Below are positions 62,735-64,000 of a DNA stretch of 64,000 nt, piece after piece. The notes beneath the pieces are model-generated. The model saw only the letters and a list, made by a program, of their open reading frames with translations, was not told the origin of the DNA and searched no databases. The position numbers and the translations under genes were made by a program. Source of the DNA: Qipengyuania vesicularis (lineage in GTDB: Bacteria > Pseudomonadota > Alphaproteobacteria > Sphingomonadales > Sphingomonadaceae); NCBI RefSeq assembly GCF_019711415.1, contig NZ_JAIGNJ010000004.1, forward strand, positions 1 to 64,000, read 5' to 3'. Within the stretch, counting starts at the first letter, position 1. The number at the start of each line of letters is the position of its first letter.

Positions 62735-63944
62735 CCGGGCAAGAGTGCTCGATGCGGGCGATCCGCTGGCGGAATACCGCGAGCGCTTTCTCGTGCCCGA
62801 GGGGGTGATCTATCTCGACGGCAATTCGCTCGGGTGCCTGCCCAGCGCCACGCCTGCGCGGCTGGAGGAGGTCGTGCGCGGCGAATGGGGTCAGGACCTG
62901 ATCCGCAGCTGGAACACCGCCGGCTGGATCGACCTGCCCGCCAGGATCGGCGCCAAGATCGCCCCGCTGATCGGCGCGCAGCCGCACGAGGTGATTGCCT
63001 GCGACAGCGTCTCGGTGAACCTCTTCAAGCTGATCTCGGCGGGGCTGGCGATGCGTCCCGGCCGGAAGGTGGTGCTGAGCGAACCGGGTAACTTCCCGAC
63101 AGACATCTACATGATCGAGGGGCTGGAGACCCAGGGCCTTGCCGAGCGGCGACTGGCCCCGCGCGACCGGCTCATGGAAGCGCTGGGCGACGATGTTGCG
63201 CTGCTGCTCCTCACCCATGCGCATTACAAGACAGGCGAACTCTTCGACATGGCAGAGCTGACCCGCGCGGCGCATGATGCGGGCGCGCTGGTATTGTGGG
63301 ACTTGTCGCATTCGGGCGGCGCGCTACCCGTCGATCTCGGCGCTTGCGAGGCGGATTTCGCGGTCGGCTGCGGCTACAAATACCTCAACGGTGGCCCCGG
63401 CGCGCCGGCCTATGCCTTCGTGGCCGAGCGGCGCATCGCGGCCACGCAGCAACCCCTGTCCGGCTGGATGGGCCACGCCAGACCCTTCGCCTTCAGCGAC
63501 GATTACGCGCCCGCACCGGGCATCGAACGCCTGCTCTGCGGTACGCCCGGCATCCTGGGCCTTGCTGCGCTGGAGGTGGGCGTAGACCTCATCGCCGAAA
63601 TCGGCGTCGAGCGGCTCTATGCCAAGTCGCAGAAGCTGTCCGAATTCTTCCGCCAGTGCCTTGCCGAGCGCGGCATCGACCTCGAGCTCGTTAGTCCGAC
63701 CGGTCCGGCACAACGCGGCAGCCAGCTCTCCTTCCGCCATCCCGAAGCCTACGCAATCTGCCAGGCCCTGATCGCCCGCGGCGTCATCGGCGACTTCCGC
63801 GACCCCGACATCCTCCGCTTCGGCTTCGCGCCGGCCTATTTGTGCTTCGAAGACATGGCTGAGGCTACGCGGCACATGGCCGAAGTGCTGACGAGCGGCG
63901 AATGGCGGCGCGAGGAATTCCGCAAGCGAGCCGCGGTTACCTAG
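62727..63944 (+). CDS. kynU: Kynureninase
   Basis: The 405-residue PLP enzyme splits kynurenine into anthranilate and alanine. It shows YLDGNSLGCLP, the PLP lysine in GCGYKYLNGGPGAPA, and LWDLSHSGGALPVDL with the cofactor Asp. Length is normal. It completes a kynA-kynB-kynU operon with overlapping ends. The pathway stops at anthranilate in this window; its fate (catabolism, or return to tryptophan synthesis) is not shown. Confidence 0.96.
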   Translation: MLDRARVLDAGDPLAEYRERFLVPEGVIYLDGNSLGCLPSATPARLEEVVRGEWGQDLIRSWNTAGWIDLPARIGAKIAPLIGAQPHEVIACDSVSVNLFKLISAGLAMRPGRKVVLSEPGNFPTDIYMIEGLETQGLAERRLAPRDRLMEALGDDVALLLLTHAHYKTGELFDMAELTRAAHDAGALVLWDLSHSGGALPVDLGACEADFAVGCGYKYLNGGPGAPAYAFVAERRIAATQQPLSGWMGHARPFAFSDDYAPAPGIERLLCGTPGILGLAALEVGVDLIAEIGVERLYAKSQKLSEFFRQCLAERGIDLELVSPTGPAQRGSQLSFRHPEAYAICQALIARGVIGDFRDPDILRFGFAPAYLCFEDMAEATRHMAEVLTSGEWRREEFRKRAAVT

Positions 63945-64000
63945 GTCTGCTGATGGGTGGAATGCAGACTTTCGACTACTTAGGCTGATGCGATGAAGAC
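63945..64000. other. Window end after kynU
   Basis: The last 56 bases hold no complete feature. An ATG at 63993 (ATGAAGAC) may be the first codon of a following gene, but only two codons are visible. Confidence 0.3.

Overview
The window looks like core chromosome of an alphaproteobacterium of the Sphingomonadales, most likely Erythrobacteraceae (Erythrobacter, Qipengyuania or Altererythrobacter type). The reasons are GC-rich sequence with strong third-position bias, a Sphingomonas-type serine palmitoyltransferase next to its own acyl carrier protein, a divK/DUF3572 pair, an alphaproteobacterial DksA without zinc cysteines, and an argD-argF-hslO run. This placement is inferred from gene content; no 16S gene is present. 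I found no rRNA, tRNA, insertion sequence or CRISPR array.

Layout. 0-3.5 kb: the 3' part of a membrane protein carrying a Glu-Pro hexanucleotide repeat, then a ligase-associated (Lhr-like) helicase. 3.5-7.2 kb (minus strand): tonB-exbB-exbD-exbD, a terminator, and a second unit of two more ExbD-like genes, the last without the TM aspartate. 7.6-16.3 kb: metabolic genes (thioesterase, hom, glpX, prs, hisN), an AraC regulator, an outer-membrane barrel protein and an SDR. 16.5-26.1 kb: rpmI-rplT, a second AraC regulator, pheS-pheT-SDR-prfC, then a hydrolase, a PPOX-type protein and an EEP nuclease. 26.1-31 kb: a sigma-54 promoter driving glnK-amtB, then a large TonB-dependent receptor.

31-45.3 kb: GNAT, GMC oxidoreductase, fatty-acid-hydroxylase-type protein, exported M20 amidohydrolase, DUF442 phosphatase, a double cold-shock-domain protein with a glycine/arginine-rich N-terminus, argD-argF-hslO, queC, an MFS transporter, Cu/Zn SOD and an OmpA-like protein with 29 consecutive prolines. 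45.5-47.7 kb: a gene transfer agent (GTA) remnant in which a truncated packaging-type gene abuts the 3' end of a tail host-specificity gene, behind a near-consensus promoter and a terminator-like hairpin. 47.8-64 kb: YqaA-type membrane protein, Crp/Fnr regulator divergent from a second hydroxylase-type protein, the acp-spt-dsbA-like operon, divK, an overlapping DUF3572-HAD-RidA-GDPD-FemAB-like run, SEL1, dksA, PilZ, a lipoprotein of the peptide-binding class, DUF4112 and the kynA-kynB-kynU operon.

How the genes work together. The TonB/Exb proteins would energise receptors such as the one at 28.2 kb. GlnK-AmtB handles ammonium under RpoN control. ACP and SPT make the sphingoid base that characterises this group. 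KynA, KynB and KynU convert tryptophan to anthranilate. The items most worth a second look are the aspartate-less ExbD, the GTA deletion scar with a possible small RNA, the RGG-type cold-shock protein, and three convergent gene pairs that share one CTAG as both stop codons.
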